Origin: Bacillota bacterium
Lineage (GTDB): Bacteria > Bacillota > Desulfotomaculia > Desulfotomaculales > VENG01
Length of the DNA: 64,000 nt
Direction of reading: 5' to 3'
NCBI GenBank assembly: GCA_009711705.1
Contig: VENG01000013.1
Coordinates: 62,001 to 126,000, forward strand
In this document: positions 42,601-51,057 of the stretch, piece after piece
How the letters are laid out: every line of letters starts with the position of its first letter
How positions within the stretch are numbered: the first letter of the stretch is position 1
The notes under the pieces: generated by a model
Told to the model about the DNA's origin: nothing
Databases searched by the model: none
Seen by the model: the letters and a program-made list of their open reading frames with translations, nothing else
Translations under genes and position numbers: made by a program

Positions 42601-44111
42601 CTAATCAACACCACCAAAGGCGGCCTCAATCACAATTTCATTATCAGGAAAGATGGTAATCTTCTTGACCAACAGTCTGGTGACATGCGAACGTTCTTCA
42701 TTGTCCAGGGACTCTAACTTACTTACTACTTGCACAGCAAGTTCCTTTAACCTAATTAAACCACCTTCCAGCTGCTCATTAACTTCAAGCTTTTGATCAA
42801 TTTCTAAAAGCCTATCTTCAGAGTTTTTTCGGCTATCATTTATATCTTTAGAGGCTTTTTCAAACTCGTCCAGCTCCACTACCCCCTTCCTAAATGCTGT
42901 GAAAATCCTTTCTTTTTCTTTGCTTAAGCTTTTCAACTGGTTCAGCAGCATTACCCTTTCCTTTTCATAAGCCCTTATATGAGTTACATCTTGGGAATCT
43001 CTCACCATCGCTTCAGGATCTTTAAGCCATTCAGATACCTTATCCCAAACTATTTCTTCAACCTGGATACAATTAAATGAAAGCATATTACATTTGATCA
43101 TTTTCTTCCTATCTGACTGACCATACTTTTTTGAACACACATAATACCGGTACATTTTCCCTGTCGAGTTCCTTGAATTATTGCCATGCATTAAAGAACC
43201 ACATTGGCCACAGTACAAAAGACCGGAGAGAGGATAATTATAGACTTTACTACCACGCTTGCCTTTTTTGGAGTTTAATAACAACTGAATGGTTTCCCAC
43301 TTTTCAAGTGTAATAAGAGGGGGAATGGAAACAGCAATCCATTCTTCTTTAGAGCGCAGCCGGTAGCTTAAAGACTGACCGGTAGTACGGGCAGTCTTTA
43401 CTCCTTCTGCAAGATATCTATTAAGATAAAGTGTGCCTGTATAGGAAAAATTCCTTAATATTCTCCTAACTGTTTGTCTGTACCATTTCCCCCCTCTGGC
43501 CCCGGCACCTTTAGATCATTCAAACGAAGTGAAATTTCCTCGGGCAAAGCCCCTGACAAAGCCATTTCAACCATACGATTGTAAATTGCAGCGGTTTCTT
43601 CATTTATTTCCAGGCTGCTTTTCTCCGATAGATAACGATAACCGTATATCCTGGGGTTATGGGTCAATAAGCCGCTGCGTGCCTTAGATAATTTTCCAAA
43701 CTTAGAGCGAACTTTGAATTTTTCTCTTTCATATTCTGCTATAGCCCCTCGCAAGCTGTAAAAAAGACGTCCTTCAGGAGTGTCTGTCCATTCAAAATTG
43801 ACGAATTCAAGCTGGCAACCTGCTTTTTCAATAGTATCAACTAACATTAGCTGGTGGGCCAGTTTACGAGAAAGGCGGTCAGGGTCATAAACAATAAAGT
43901 GTTTGCAATCAGGGTTTTTGCAGGCCTCTAATGCACCCTGCAGCCCTGGCCGCTCTAATACTGCTCCCGTAATACCTTCATCTTTAAAGATTAGAGTACC
44001 GGCACCGATTTCTTTAGCCTTTTCAAGACAAGCTTCCTCCTGTCCTGATAAGCTATATCCATGCTTTACCTGTTCTTCGGTAGATACGCGTATATAAATG
44101 ATAGCTAACAA
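42601..44111 (-). pseudogene. Large serine recombinase split by a frameshift at a G6 run
   Basis: The 5' part (43455-44111) encodes the catalytic domain: Ser in IIYIRVSTEEQ, VYDPDRLSRK, and the start of the recombinase domain. It ends at PGPEGGNGTDKQLGEY. At GAGGGGGGAAATGG the frame one base off continues WYRQTVRRILRNFSYTGTL without a stop into the 3' part (42601-43284), with the zinc ribbon (LLYCGQCGSLM) and coiled coil. The conceptual protein is about 500 residues, a normal length. It may have moved a local element, but the break makes it inactive unless the G-run indel is a sequencing error. Probable start TTG 44111. Confidence 0.82.
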
Positions 44112-44263
44112 CGTTTAGCTATAGTCCCTCCTTTTTCTTTGTGCAACTTTTCTACCAGGCGATTATAGATATACCTCCTCGCTTCAGATAGTACCTCACG
44201 GCCCTCATCTTTGCCGGCATAATTGACTACAACCTTGTATTTGGTTCCCAGTTTATTTTTCAA
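44105..44263 (-). CDS. 52-residue peptide upstream of the recombinase
   Basis: TTG start at 44263 behind GAGGGGTG. The peptide MKNKLGTKYKVVVNYAGKDE continues to REVLSEARRYIYNRLVEK and a basic tail. It overlaps the recombinase start by seven bases, so the two are coupled. Small basic proteins at this place may assist the recombinase; no family recognised. Confidence 0.45.
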   Translation of the reverse strand: MKNKLGTKYKVVVNYAGKDEGREVLSEARRYIYNRLVEKLHKEKGGTIAKRC

Positions 44264-44398
44264 AATGGACACCCCTCGCATAATATCTTTCCGTAAATTC
44301 TACGCTTCCCAATGATTGTCCTAAAACTAAAGATTTTTAAAATACAATTCATAATAAGAAAAGACCCCGGATTCATATAAAATCCGGGACCTCTACCA

Positions 44399-44423
44399 CA
44401 AAAAACACCCACAGGTGGGTGTG
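44399..44423 (-). terminator. Terminator after the CBS-GGDEF gene
   Basis: On the minus strand ACACCCAC pairs with GTGGGTGT, followed by TTTTTTGT. A second hairpin (CCCGGATT/AATCCGGG, 44366-44388) lies further downstream. Confidence 0.8.
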
Positions 44424-44450
44424 AAGGGGTTAGTTAATAGCTTTTTGAAA

Positions 44451-45296
44451 TTATGCTCCTATATTAAAACATATTCTTGTTTTATGTCTTTTTGCTTTTG
44501 TAGAGGCAAGGCTTGCCTCGTTTATAAGGCATTGCGTCGCATCATAATAGTCACCTTCAGTTTTATGTATTTTTTCCCGAAATTCACTTATCCCTGCTGA
44601 AACAGTAATGGAGAGGTCATACTCCAATTTTATTTTTGAGATTTTATCCAATACTTCTTTTGCCATTACCATGGCTTCTTCAGAATTTCTGAGTGTAACA
44701 ATTACAAATTCATCCCCACCGTACCTACAAAAAAAATCGTTTTTGCTATTGGTTACGCTCTTTAATACTGAGGCAATTTTTTTTAGACACTTATCACCAT
44801 AAACATGGCCCCATCTTTTGTTCATCTCACCAAAATCATCCACATCCAGTAAAATTACTGATATTTTATGTCCAAGTTCTAAAAGATTAAATGCAACCTG
44901 ATATATATATTCGGAATTAAACGTTTCGGTTAAGGGGTCATAAAGGCGGCTGATATGCTTTACCATTTGAACCTCGGTTATTATCCCGACAACTTTATCC
45001 TGCTCTACTACGGGCAATCGTTCGATTTTGTACTCATCCATTAAAGCTGCAGCGTCCCATGTTGTACTATTCGGGGAGCAACATATTACCGGTTTAGTCA
45101 TGGCATCAGCCACAATTCGGTTCGGGTGATTTATTCGGACATCTCTGGACGTAATAATTCCAACCAACTTGTTGTCTTCAACAACCGGTAATCCACCAAG
45201 GTTATTTTTTTTCATAAAATCTGCTGCCTGCGAAACACTTGCCCCCAGACTAATTGTATTTACGGGACTGGTCATCATATCTCTAACTTTATACAT
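44451..45296 (-). CDS. Tandem CBS domain diguanylate cyclase
   Basis: About 281 residues: two CBS motifs (MYKVRDMMTSPVNTISLGAS, then VADAMTKPVICCSPNSTTWD; residues 1-120) followed by a GGDEF domain with intact RYGGDEFVIV (about 120-280). CBS pairs usually bind adenosine nucleotides, so c-di-GMP synthesis may be tuned to energy state. The start at ATG 45296 (MYKVRD) is more natural than the upstream one at 45335. It overlaps the end of the 122-residue gene before it. Confidence 0.85.
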   Translation of the reverse strand: MYKVRDMMTSPVNTISLGASVSQAADFMKKNNLGGLPVVEDNKLVGIITSRDVRINHPNRIVADAMTKPVICCSPNSTTWDAAALMDEYKIERLPVVEQDKVVGIITEVQMVKHISRLYDPLTETFNSEYIYQVAFNLLELGHKISVILLDVDDFGEMNKRWGHVYGDKCLKKIASVLKSVTNSKNDFFCRYGGDEFVIVTLRNSEEAMVMAKEVLDKISKIKLEYDLSITVSAGISEFREKIHKTEGDYYDATQCLINEASLASTKAKRHKTRICFNIGA

Positions 45297-45657
45297 TATA
45301 AAGCTCAACTTCCTTAAATACGGACATAGTAACATCTAACTGTGCCTTGATTATTGAGTTTTCATTACTTATTTTGTTACCTTCTTCAACTAACGTGCTT
45401 ATTAAATCTTCACGAGAAATCCAGTTAAAAAGAGTCGTTTTAACAGCTACTGCTTCAATGTATGTATGATCAACCAGTATGACATCATACTGCCCCGGTG
45501 CCAGAGCATCCACCATTCTACGCACTGCCTCAGGTCCAATAGGCGCACGTCGCCCTACTAATAGTACGTCCTGCATTGGGGGGAGGTCAAACTCTGAAAA
45601 GTGTATATGCAGGCCTACTTTGCGTTTAGTAGGACTTTTTCCCCGGCCATTTTTCAT
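45289..45657 (-). CDS. Hypothetical protein coupled to the CBS-GGDEF gene
   Basis: A 122-residue protein with a basic N-terminus, a central alpha/beta stretch (DVLLVGRRAPIGPEAVRRMV, then APGQYDVILVDHTYIEAVAV) and a helical tail. Not recognised as a known family. It overlaps the CBS-GGDEF coding start by eight bases, which implies coupled expression and perhaps a shared signalling role. Confidence 0.5.
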   Translation of the reverse strand: MKNGRGKSPTKRKVGLHIHFSEFDLPPMQDVLLVGRRAPIGPEAVRRMVDALAPGQYDVILVDHTYIEAVAVKTTLFNWISREDLISTLVEEGNKISNENSIIKAQLDVTMSVFKEVELYNV

Positions 45658-45715
45658 ACTATTACCTCTTTATCCACCGTCTATCTCCTTTTATTATAGA
45701 TATAAAACATAACTG

Positions 45716-46285
45716 TTACCGGATATAGTTTTCTTTGAATTTCAATGAATCTAAGATGTACTTTTCAAATATGTCAACTAATTCCGGCGCAAACTGAGTG
45801 CCTCTGCTATTACTTAGTTCTCTAAGAGCTCCGGTTAAACTCTTGGGCATTTGATAAGGGCGAATACTCGTCATTGCATCGAACGCGTCGGCAATGCTTA
45901 CAATTTGGGCAAATGCCGGTATTTCTTCTTGAAAAAGGCCATAATAACCCTTTCCGTCCCACCGTTCGTGGTGGTATAAAATAATAGGTTCATATTTGTG
46001 GCTGTCATCATATTGTCTAATCATATCCGCGCCTAAAAAAGTATGCTGTTTTACAAGCTCAAATTCTTTTTCTGTAAGTTTACCTGGTTTATTAATTATT
46101 CCAGGGTCAATACAGCATTTACCTACATCGTGAATCAACGAACCAATTGACAGAATATAAATTTGATCTTCTCTGTAACCAGAATACCTCGCTATTCCGG
46201 TAGCTATATTGCAAACATTATATGAATGAACTTGCAAATCTCTGGGAAATGTGTTCACAAAAGACTTTGCGGTTTCCAAATTCAA
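45716..46285 (-). CDS. HD-GYP-like phosphodiesterase (GYY variant) under a c-di-GMP riboswitch
   Basis: A 189-residue HD domain protein of the HD-GYP class: LIHDVGKCCIDPGIINKPGK, HHERWDGKGYYGLFQEEIPA and DAFDAM. The third signature residue is Tyr instead of Pro (GYY), a known point of variation that may change partner binding. TTG start at 46285, with GGGGG nine bases before. A c-di-GMP-I riboswitch lies 90 bases upstream, so the gene probably responds to the molecule it degrades. Confidence 0.82.
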   Translation of the reverse strand: MNLETAKSFVNTFPRDLQVHSYNVCNIATGIARYSGYREDQIYILSIGSLIHDVGKCCIDPGIINKPGKLTEKEFELVKQHTFLGADMIRQYDDSHKYEPIILYHHERWDGKGYYGLFQEEIPAFAQIVSIADAFDAMTSIRPYQMPKSLTGALRELSNSRGTQFAPELVDIFEKYILDSLKFKENYIR

Positions 46286-46375
46286 TTATTATAACCCCCA
46301 CTGTACCTCACCTTGGCATAAACTTCGAAAGAAGGGGGAAAAATACCCAAAAAACTCAGAACAACCGTTTCTCCC

Positions 46376-46458
46376 GCAACCTGGCAATCATGGCACCGTT
46401 TAAAGCGCTTTAGACCCATGGCTTTGCGCCCTACTCTTTCGATATAGTTCGCCTTTAT
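46376..46458 (-). promoter_or_regulatory. c-di-GMP-I (GEMM) riboswitch
   Basis: In transcription order the minus strand shows AAAGGCGAAC, a GAAA tetraloop stem, GGGCGCAAAGCCATGGGTC, a variable stem, and GCCATGATTGCCAGGTTGCG. These are the conserved elements of the GEMM aptamer in the right order and spacing. Downstream, CCCCC at 46334-46338 can pair with the GGGGG ribosome binding site (46295-46299) of the HD-GYP gene, suggesting translational control. Confidence 0.85.
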
Positions 46459-46566
46459 TAAAACAGAAATTTAACAATCTAACACATTATACAACTATGG
46501 GTATACATATTTCAACATTAAATACAACTGTGAGTTTAAATATTTTTAATAGAAGAGATGAGTTAA

Positions 46567-46902
46567 ATGTTAAAAGAAATAATTGGAAAAAACATTCGTT
46601 ATTACAGAGAAAAACAAGAATTAACTCAAAAAATGGTGGCACATCGTGCGGGTTTTACCGCTGCATATTTGGGATACCTTGAACGAGGAGAAAAAAACCC
46701 ATCCATTGAGATAATTGAAAGAGTTGCCGATTCCCTTGGTATTGAACCATACTACTTATTGATGGATAACTTAGTAGAGAATCTTCCTTCTGAGTTAATG
46801 CACCTTTTACACGTAGTGAATAACCTGGGAGAAAACCATACCGAGTTTGTCTTAACAGTCATTAGGGCTTACTTGAAAACTCACGGACTACTCCCACGAT
46901 AA
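46567..46902 (+). CDS. XRE-family transcriptional regulator
   Basis: A 111-residue protein with an N-terminal HTH_3 domain (IGKNIRYYREKQELTQKMVA, then AAYLGYLERGEKNPSIEIIE) and a short helical C-terminus. It resembles SinR-like regulators of mobile or spore-related functions. It stands alone on the plus strand beside the truncated ATPase copy; its target is not evident. Confidence 0.8.
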   Translation: MLKEIIGKNIRYYREKQELTQKMVAHRAGFTAAYLGYLERGEKNPSIEIIERVADSLGIEPYYLLMDNLVENLPSELMHLLHVVNNLGENHTEFVLTVIRAYLKTHGLLPR

Positions 46903-47050
46903 TTTTTCAACTGCCTGTTCTAAGTCTTTTAAGGATGGTTCAGTATATTTGGCGGTTCCCCCATCGATGGTATTGGCGTCCTTCATTTTATCGCTCGTGT
47001 CGCCCCCCCGCACCAATACTAGGGTTACAACATGTTTGGCTAGCAGAACG
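46888..47050 (-). pseudogene. C-terminal scrap of a minus-strand gene at a rearrangement junction
   Basis: About 54 codons ending with TAG at 46888, with a natural-looking peptide (VVLLAKHVVTLVLVRGGDTS, KMKDANTIDGG, SLKDLEQAVEKL). The frame continues upstream only into the antisense of the duplicated ATPase, so the rest of the gene has been replaced. Its last 15 bases overlap the 3' end of the XRE gene. Family not recognised. Confidence 0.4.
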
Positions 47051-47056
47051 ACCCTC

Positions 47057-47893
47057 CACGTAGTAGATCCCAAAAACCCGGGCGCCGTGGATGTAATAAT
47101 ACATCTAGGCGACCACTGGAACGAAGAAGGTCTAAGAGCCAACAAAAAAGAAATTTTGGCCACCAATAAGGAAGTGGGAAGACTTTTCAAGCGCGCCTAT
47201 TCCTACCTGGGTGCGGCAAAAATATTCCTGGACGAAGTAAAGTCCTATTACCGGGATACCGGCGCCCTAGATGTGGGGGCCCTGGATAAAAAGGTTTTGG
47301 AACTCACTCACCAAATATTTGAAGGTAAGCCCCGTCAGACCGACAGCCCCAAAGCCAGGCATTTATTCGCCACCGCCATTACCCCCAAGGGGCCGGACAG
47401 TCACCTGGACAGCATAGTTAGTGATGTAGAAAAACGCTACATCATTAACGGCGATGACGGCACCGGCAAAAATACATTAGTACGCCGTCTCATGGAAGCA
47501 GCATTAATGAGAGGACATAATGTGGAAGCATATCACTGCGCCCTGGATCCGACACTTGTGGACCACCTGTTAATACCGGACATCGGAATAGCGGTGATCA
47601 ATGCTGTAGAACCTCATTATTTCAAACCTTTTAACGGGGATATCGTTGTTGACACAACTGAGTTCGTAAACGCCATCATTAATGAAAAATTTCTTACCGA
47701 GAAAAAGGTGGCTCGGGAAATGTACCGCCAGAGCATGGAGCAAGCCATCCGATTCATTTCTCAGGCTAAGCAGGAACACGACGAAATGGAAAAATACTAT
47801 GTACCTTACATGGATTTCGAGGCCATCAACACCAGAAGGGAACAAACCATGGCCCGAATACTGGATCTGGCAACCCAAGTTAACGGCAATTAG
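47057..47893 (+). pseudogene. 5'-truncated duplicate of the tandem P-loop ATPase
   Basis: The 835 bases from 47057 align without gaps to 33685-34519. About 16 differences are seen by eye, nearly all at third codon positions, with only about two amino-acid changes (N to S, A to T). The first P-loop (GGPGVGKST) and about 95 N-terminal residues are missing; the homology starts abruptly at CACGTAGTAGATCC. An open frame reaches back to ATG 46949 through unrelated sequence and lacks a good ribosome binding site. Only the degenerate second nucleotide site remains. Confidence 0.85.
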
Positions 47894-47895
47894 TA

Positions 47896-47923
47896 GCAAG
47901 TGGGGACGGTTCTCACTTGCCTC
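47896..47923 (+). terminator. Hairpin after the truncated ATPase copy
   Basis: GCAAGTG pairs with CACTTGC around GGGACGGTTCT. No clear T-run follows, so termination is uncertain. The loop resembles other GGGAC scraps in the window. Confidence 0.4.
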
Positions 47924-47976
47924 CATGTGCTTTCCACTACCTTTTTCTTCATAGAGGGCGTTCCACCTCTCCAGAA

Positions 47977-48018
47977 TAAGTTAATAAGTTGGGGGTCAGA
48001 CCCCAAACTTATTAACCT
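47977..48018 (-). terminator. Long hairpin at the 3' end of the MFS efflux gene
   Basis: AAGTTAATAAGTT and GGGGTC pair with GACCCC and AACTTATTAACCTT to give a near-perfect stem of about 19 bp. It includes the stop codon of the minus-strand MFS gene. It may end transcription from both sides. Confidence 0.65.
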
Positions 48019-49421
48019 TTGGAAGCAAACGAACCGTCTCCTTGCTTCCTCATATTTCCCCTGGCCAGGGACGCGAAAACACCACCGATGCAGGTGGCTG
48101 CGAACACCAACATTGATGTCCTGGTGCCTTTTACCAACATATCAGCAGGTGCCTGACTCAGTTCCACATTCCCCACGTAAAGGGCAAGTATCAGTGTTAC
48201 CACGGCCATGCTAACAGCCTGGCCGGTGAGTCTCATGGTACCGATAGTGGAAGAAGCAACCCCTAAAAATTTCTTTTCCACCGAGCCCATCACTGCGTTG
48301 GTGTTGGGAGAGGAAAAAAGTGCCAGCCCGGAACCCAGGAGAGCAAGGTTCGCCACCACCAGCCACAGCGGTGTTTGCATGGATAGAAAACAGAATATGA
48401 ACAGGGCCAGCGCAGTAACTGCCATACCCAGGGATGCCACCACCCTCGGCTGAATCCTATCTGAGAGGGTACCCGCAAAGGGTGACAAAAGGGCCATCAA
48501 AACCGGCTGGGAAAGAAGCATAAAACCTGCGGTTTGCGAATTGAACCCTAACACTACCTGCAGGTAAAGGGAAAGCAAAAAAGCCACACCAAAAGTGGCA
48601 CTATAATTAATAAAGGCCGCCAAATTGGAAAAGGCAAAGGTAGCATTTTTACTGAACAGCTTTAAATGCAACAGTGGGTGCTCCACTTTTAGCTGATGTC
48701 TTATGAACAGCACCAACATCACAAGGCCCAGCAATAATGAGTATTTAGCCCAGTGGGACGCAGTCACCGAAGATACTCCGTACATAAGGGCCACCAATCC
48801 GACGGCATAAAGAGCAGCACCGCCAAAATCATATTTTTCTCCCTGGGCACCGGCCCACTCCCCTTTTAGCCGGGCCAAAGTAAAGAGCACTGCCAGCACC
48901 GCTATCAAAGCAGTGAAATAAAAAATAGATTGCCAGCCCAGGTTATGATTTAGAAAACCGCCGAGCACCGGCCCCAGTGATAACCCAATATACACCGAGG
49001 CCACAGTAATCCCCAACACCTTTCCCCTTTCCTGAGGTGGAAAAACAGAGGTCAGAATGGCCATGGATGTGCCGAAAATCATGGCACTGGCTATACCCTG
49101 TACCGCTCTAAAAACTATCAGCGCCTCCACCGACCAGGCTAGACCGCATAATACTGAAGCCAGTGCGAAAAACGAGATTCCAGCAATGAAAACCTTTTTC
49201 CTCCCAACAATGTCAGCCAGCCTACCGATAGGTACCAAAAAGGCGGCCGCGGCCAAAATGTAACTGGTGGCCACCCAGCTTAAAAGATAGGCACTACTAC
49301 TAAATTGATGACCTATGGACGGTATGGCAAGGTTTACAGCGCTACCCATAAAGGGCGTCAGAAAAGAGGCCATGGCGGCCACAAGCAGTGTATATCTCTT
49401 TAAAGAAGCTTCTTGACTCAT
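48012..49421 (-). CDS. MFS multidrug efflux transporter (DHA2/EmrB-QacA type)
   Basis: About 469 residues with roughly 14 membrane segments. Motif A between helices 2 and 3 is present as GRLADIVGRKKVF, and motif C-like glycines in LGLSLGPVLGGFLN mark a drug:proton antiporter. ATG 49421 (MSQEAS) follows GGAGGGTT and is the natural start. It lies downstream of a MarR regulator in the same direction, the usual arrangement for inducible drug efflux. Confidence 0.88.
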   Translation of the reverse strand: MSQEASLKRYTLLVAAMASFLTPFMGSAVNLAIPSIGHQFSSSAYLLSWVATSYILAAAAFLVPIGRLADIVGRKKVFIAGISFFALASVLCGLAWSVEALIVFRAVQGIASAMIFGTSMAILTSVFPPQERGKVLGITVASVYIGLSLGPVLGGFLNHNLGWQSIFYFTALIAVLAVLFTLARLKGEWAGAQGEKYDFGGAALYAVGLVALMYGVSSVTASHWAKYSLLLGLVMLVLFIRHQLKVEHPLLHLKLFSKNATFAFSNLAAFINYSATFGVAFLLSLYLQVVLGFNSQTAGFMLLSQPVLMALLSPFAGTLSDRIQPRVVASLGMAVTALALFIFCFLSMQTPLWLVVANLALLGSGLALFSSPNTNAVMGSVEKKFLGVASSTIGTMRLTGQAVSMAVVTLILALYVGNVELSQAPADMLVKGTRTSMLVFAATCIGGVFASLARGNMRKQGDGSFASKG

Positions 49422-49470
49422 AGTAACCCTCCCGGCATTCATAAAAATAGAGAGGCACTATATAAACTTT

Positions 49471-49923
49471 TCAAACCTCTCCTTCGTGCGGTGCATTATC
49501 ATATACCTTCTTCAGCAGCAGACGTAGTATCTCCCGCTCTTCGCCGGTTAACATATGTGTAACCTCAAGTATTACTTGTAACGCCAGCCCCTCCAGGGCG
49601 GGCCTTATCCTGTATCCCTTATCGGTAACAAACACCATATGAGAGCGCCGGTCATCAGGGCTCCCCTGTCTTGTGACTAGGCCTTCCTTTTCCAGGCGGT
49701 CAATTATCCCGCTGGTGGTGGTCCTGTCCTTATGCATTTTGTTGGCAAGTTGGATCTGACTGATACCGTCATGCCTCCACAAAAATGCCAAAGTTCCGAA
49801 CTGGGGAGGCGTAATATTGTAATCGGCAAGCTCCTTTTTAAACTGGGCTGAAAAAATCTGGTGCACCTTGGCCGCCAGGTGTCCAAGACTCTCTTCCACC
49901 CTGAACTCTTCTATGGTTACCAC
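49471..49923 (-). CDS. MarR-family transcriptional regulator
   Basis: A 150-residue winged-helix protein: ITPPQFGTLAFLWRHDGISQ, LANKMHKDRTTTSGIIDRLE (recognition helix) and the wing VTRQGSPDDRRSHMVFVTDK. It likely represses its own operon with the MFS pump and releases DNA on binding a phenolic or drug-like ligand. An imperfect dyad in front of the gene may be its operator. Confidence 0.92.
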   Translation of the reverse strand: MVTIEEFRVEESLGHLAAKVHQIFSAQFKKELADYNITPPQFGTLAFLWRHDGISQIQLANKMHKDRTTTSGIIDRLEKEGLVTRQGSPDDRRSHMVFVTDKGYRIRPALEGLALQVILEVTHMLTGEEREILRLLLKKVYDNAPHEGEV

Positions 49924-49956
49924 CCCTTATCAATCTTCTTGGGCTTATTTTATCAC

Positions 49957-49990
49957 AACACTTATTATCAGTATAGTGATCAATATAAAT
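49957..49990. promoter_or_regulatory. Candidate MarR operator
   Basis: TTATCAGTATAGTGATCA is an imperfect dyad (TTATCA/TGATCA) about 35-60 bases before the MarR gene start, within an AT-rich promoter-like stretch. Typical MarR sites are 16-20 bp AT-rich dyads. Not proven. Confidence 0.4.
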
Positions 49991-50034
49991 AGCCTTCTAA
50001 TATCCCGGTAAAAGGGCATAAAGCTAAATAGTCT

Positions 50035-50076
50035 GCAAGTGAACTCGTTCAGCTTTAGCTGAACGAGTTCACTTGC
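50035..50076. repeat. Perfect 20-bp inverted repeat at the metA 3' end
   Basis: GCAAGTGAACTCGTTCAGCT, then TT, then its exact inverse complement. The last codons and stop of metA lie inside it. No T-run follows on the metA strand, so it is unusual for a terminator; it could stabilise the mRNA end or form a cruciform. Confidence 0.85.
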
Positions 50077-50981
50077 TTTAAATTGTATGGTGTTTCTTGA
50101 TAGACATAGTAGTTTAACCAGTTGGAAAACAGTAAATGGGCGTGCCCTCTCCATTTAGCCACCGGAGTACTTTGTGGATCATCATTAGGGAAATAATTTT
50201 GCGGCACCGAAATTTTAATTCCTTTTTGCATATCCCGTTCGTATTCTTTTTTTAAAGTTAGAAGGTCATATTCAGAATGCCCGGTTATAAAAAACATCCG
50301 GCGGTTTTTTGCGGCCACCAGGTAAATACCCGCTTCATCAGATTCTGAAAGTATTTCCAGTTCTGGAACTTTTTCAATATCTTCCCGGCGTACTTCCGAG
50401 TACCGGGAATGCGGAACATAAAATTCATCGTCGAAACCCCGCAGGAGCTTGACATTTCTTTTATTGACATGATGTTTGAACACACCAAAGAGCTTTTGTT
50501 TCAATTTATACTTGGGAATACCAAAGTGATAATAAAGTCCGGCCTGGGCCGCCCAACAAATGTAAAAAGTTGAGGTTACATTTTGTTTTGACCATTCCAT
50601 TATTTCTTTCAATTCATCCCAATAATCCACTTGGTGAAATTCAAAGTGTTCCACCGGTGCTCCTGTAATAACAAGGCCATCGAACTTTTCCTTTTTTACT
50701 TCTTCAAAAGTTTTGTAAAAAACAGCCAAGTGTTCTTCGGGAGTGTTTTTAGAGTCACGTGTTTTGGTTCGCAAAAGCTCTGTTTCAACTTGCAAGGGAG
50801 TGTTGCCGAGCAATCTTAACAATTGTGTTTCTGTAATTATTTTCGTTGGCATTAAGTTTAGTATTAAAATTCTTAGCGGCCGAATATCCTGGTGAACAGC
50901 ACGGGTTTCGTTCATTACAAATATATTCTCTCCATTGAGGATTTCCACTGCAGGAAGATTATCAGGTATTTTAATTGGCAT
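50055..50981 (-). CDS. metA: Homoserine O-acetyltransferase (MetA)
   Basis: A 308-residue MetA enzyme. The active-site Cys lies in [19 protein letters not shown], and the His and Glu in [14 protein letters not shown]. The residue that decides the acyl donor (position 111) is Glu in [10 protein letters not shown], which in characterised MetA proteins selects acetyl-CoA rather than succinyl-CoA. This fits the O-acetylhomoserine sulfhydrylase encoded 77 bases upstream in the same operon. Product: O-acetyl-L-homoserine for methionine synthesis. Confidence 0.93.
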   Translation of the reverse strand: MPIKIPDNLPAVEILNGENIFVMNETRAVHQDIRPLRILILNLMPTKIITETQLLRLLGNTPLQVETELLRTKTRDSKNTPEEHLAVFYKTFEEVKKEKFDGLVITGAPVEHFEFHQVDYWDELKEIMEWSKQNVTSTFYICWAAQAGLYYHFGIPKYKLKQKLFGVFKHHVNKRNVKLLRGFDDEFYVPHSRYSEVRREDIEKVPELEILSESDEAGIYLVAAKNRRMFFITGHSEYDLLTLKKEYERDMQKGIKISVPQNYFPNDDPQSTPVAKWRGHAHLLFSNWLNYYVYQETPYNLKQVNSFS

Positions 50982-51057
50982 AAAAACATCCCCTTAGGTC
51001 AGTATAAAAACCGGTATCTCCTTACTTCATGCAAGGATCATTTTTTGAAAATTACTA

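Noticed and set aside
44366..44423. Two adjacent hairpins as a possible CRISPR repeat
   Set aside because: The stems differ in sequence and are not repeated at regular spacing. No CRISPR array was seen anywhere in the window.
46949..47893. Truncated ATPase copy as a functional 314-residue protein
   Set aside because: Its first 35 codons are antisense to a gene scrap, there is no ribosome binding site, and the essential first P-loop is lost.
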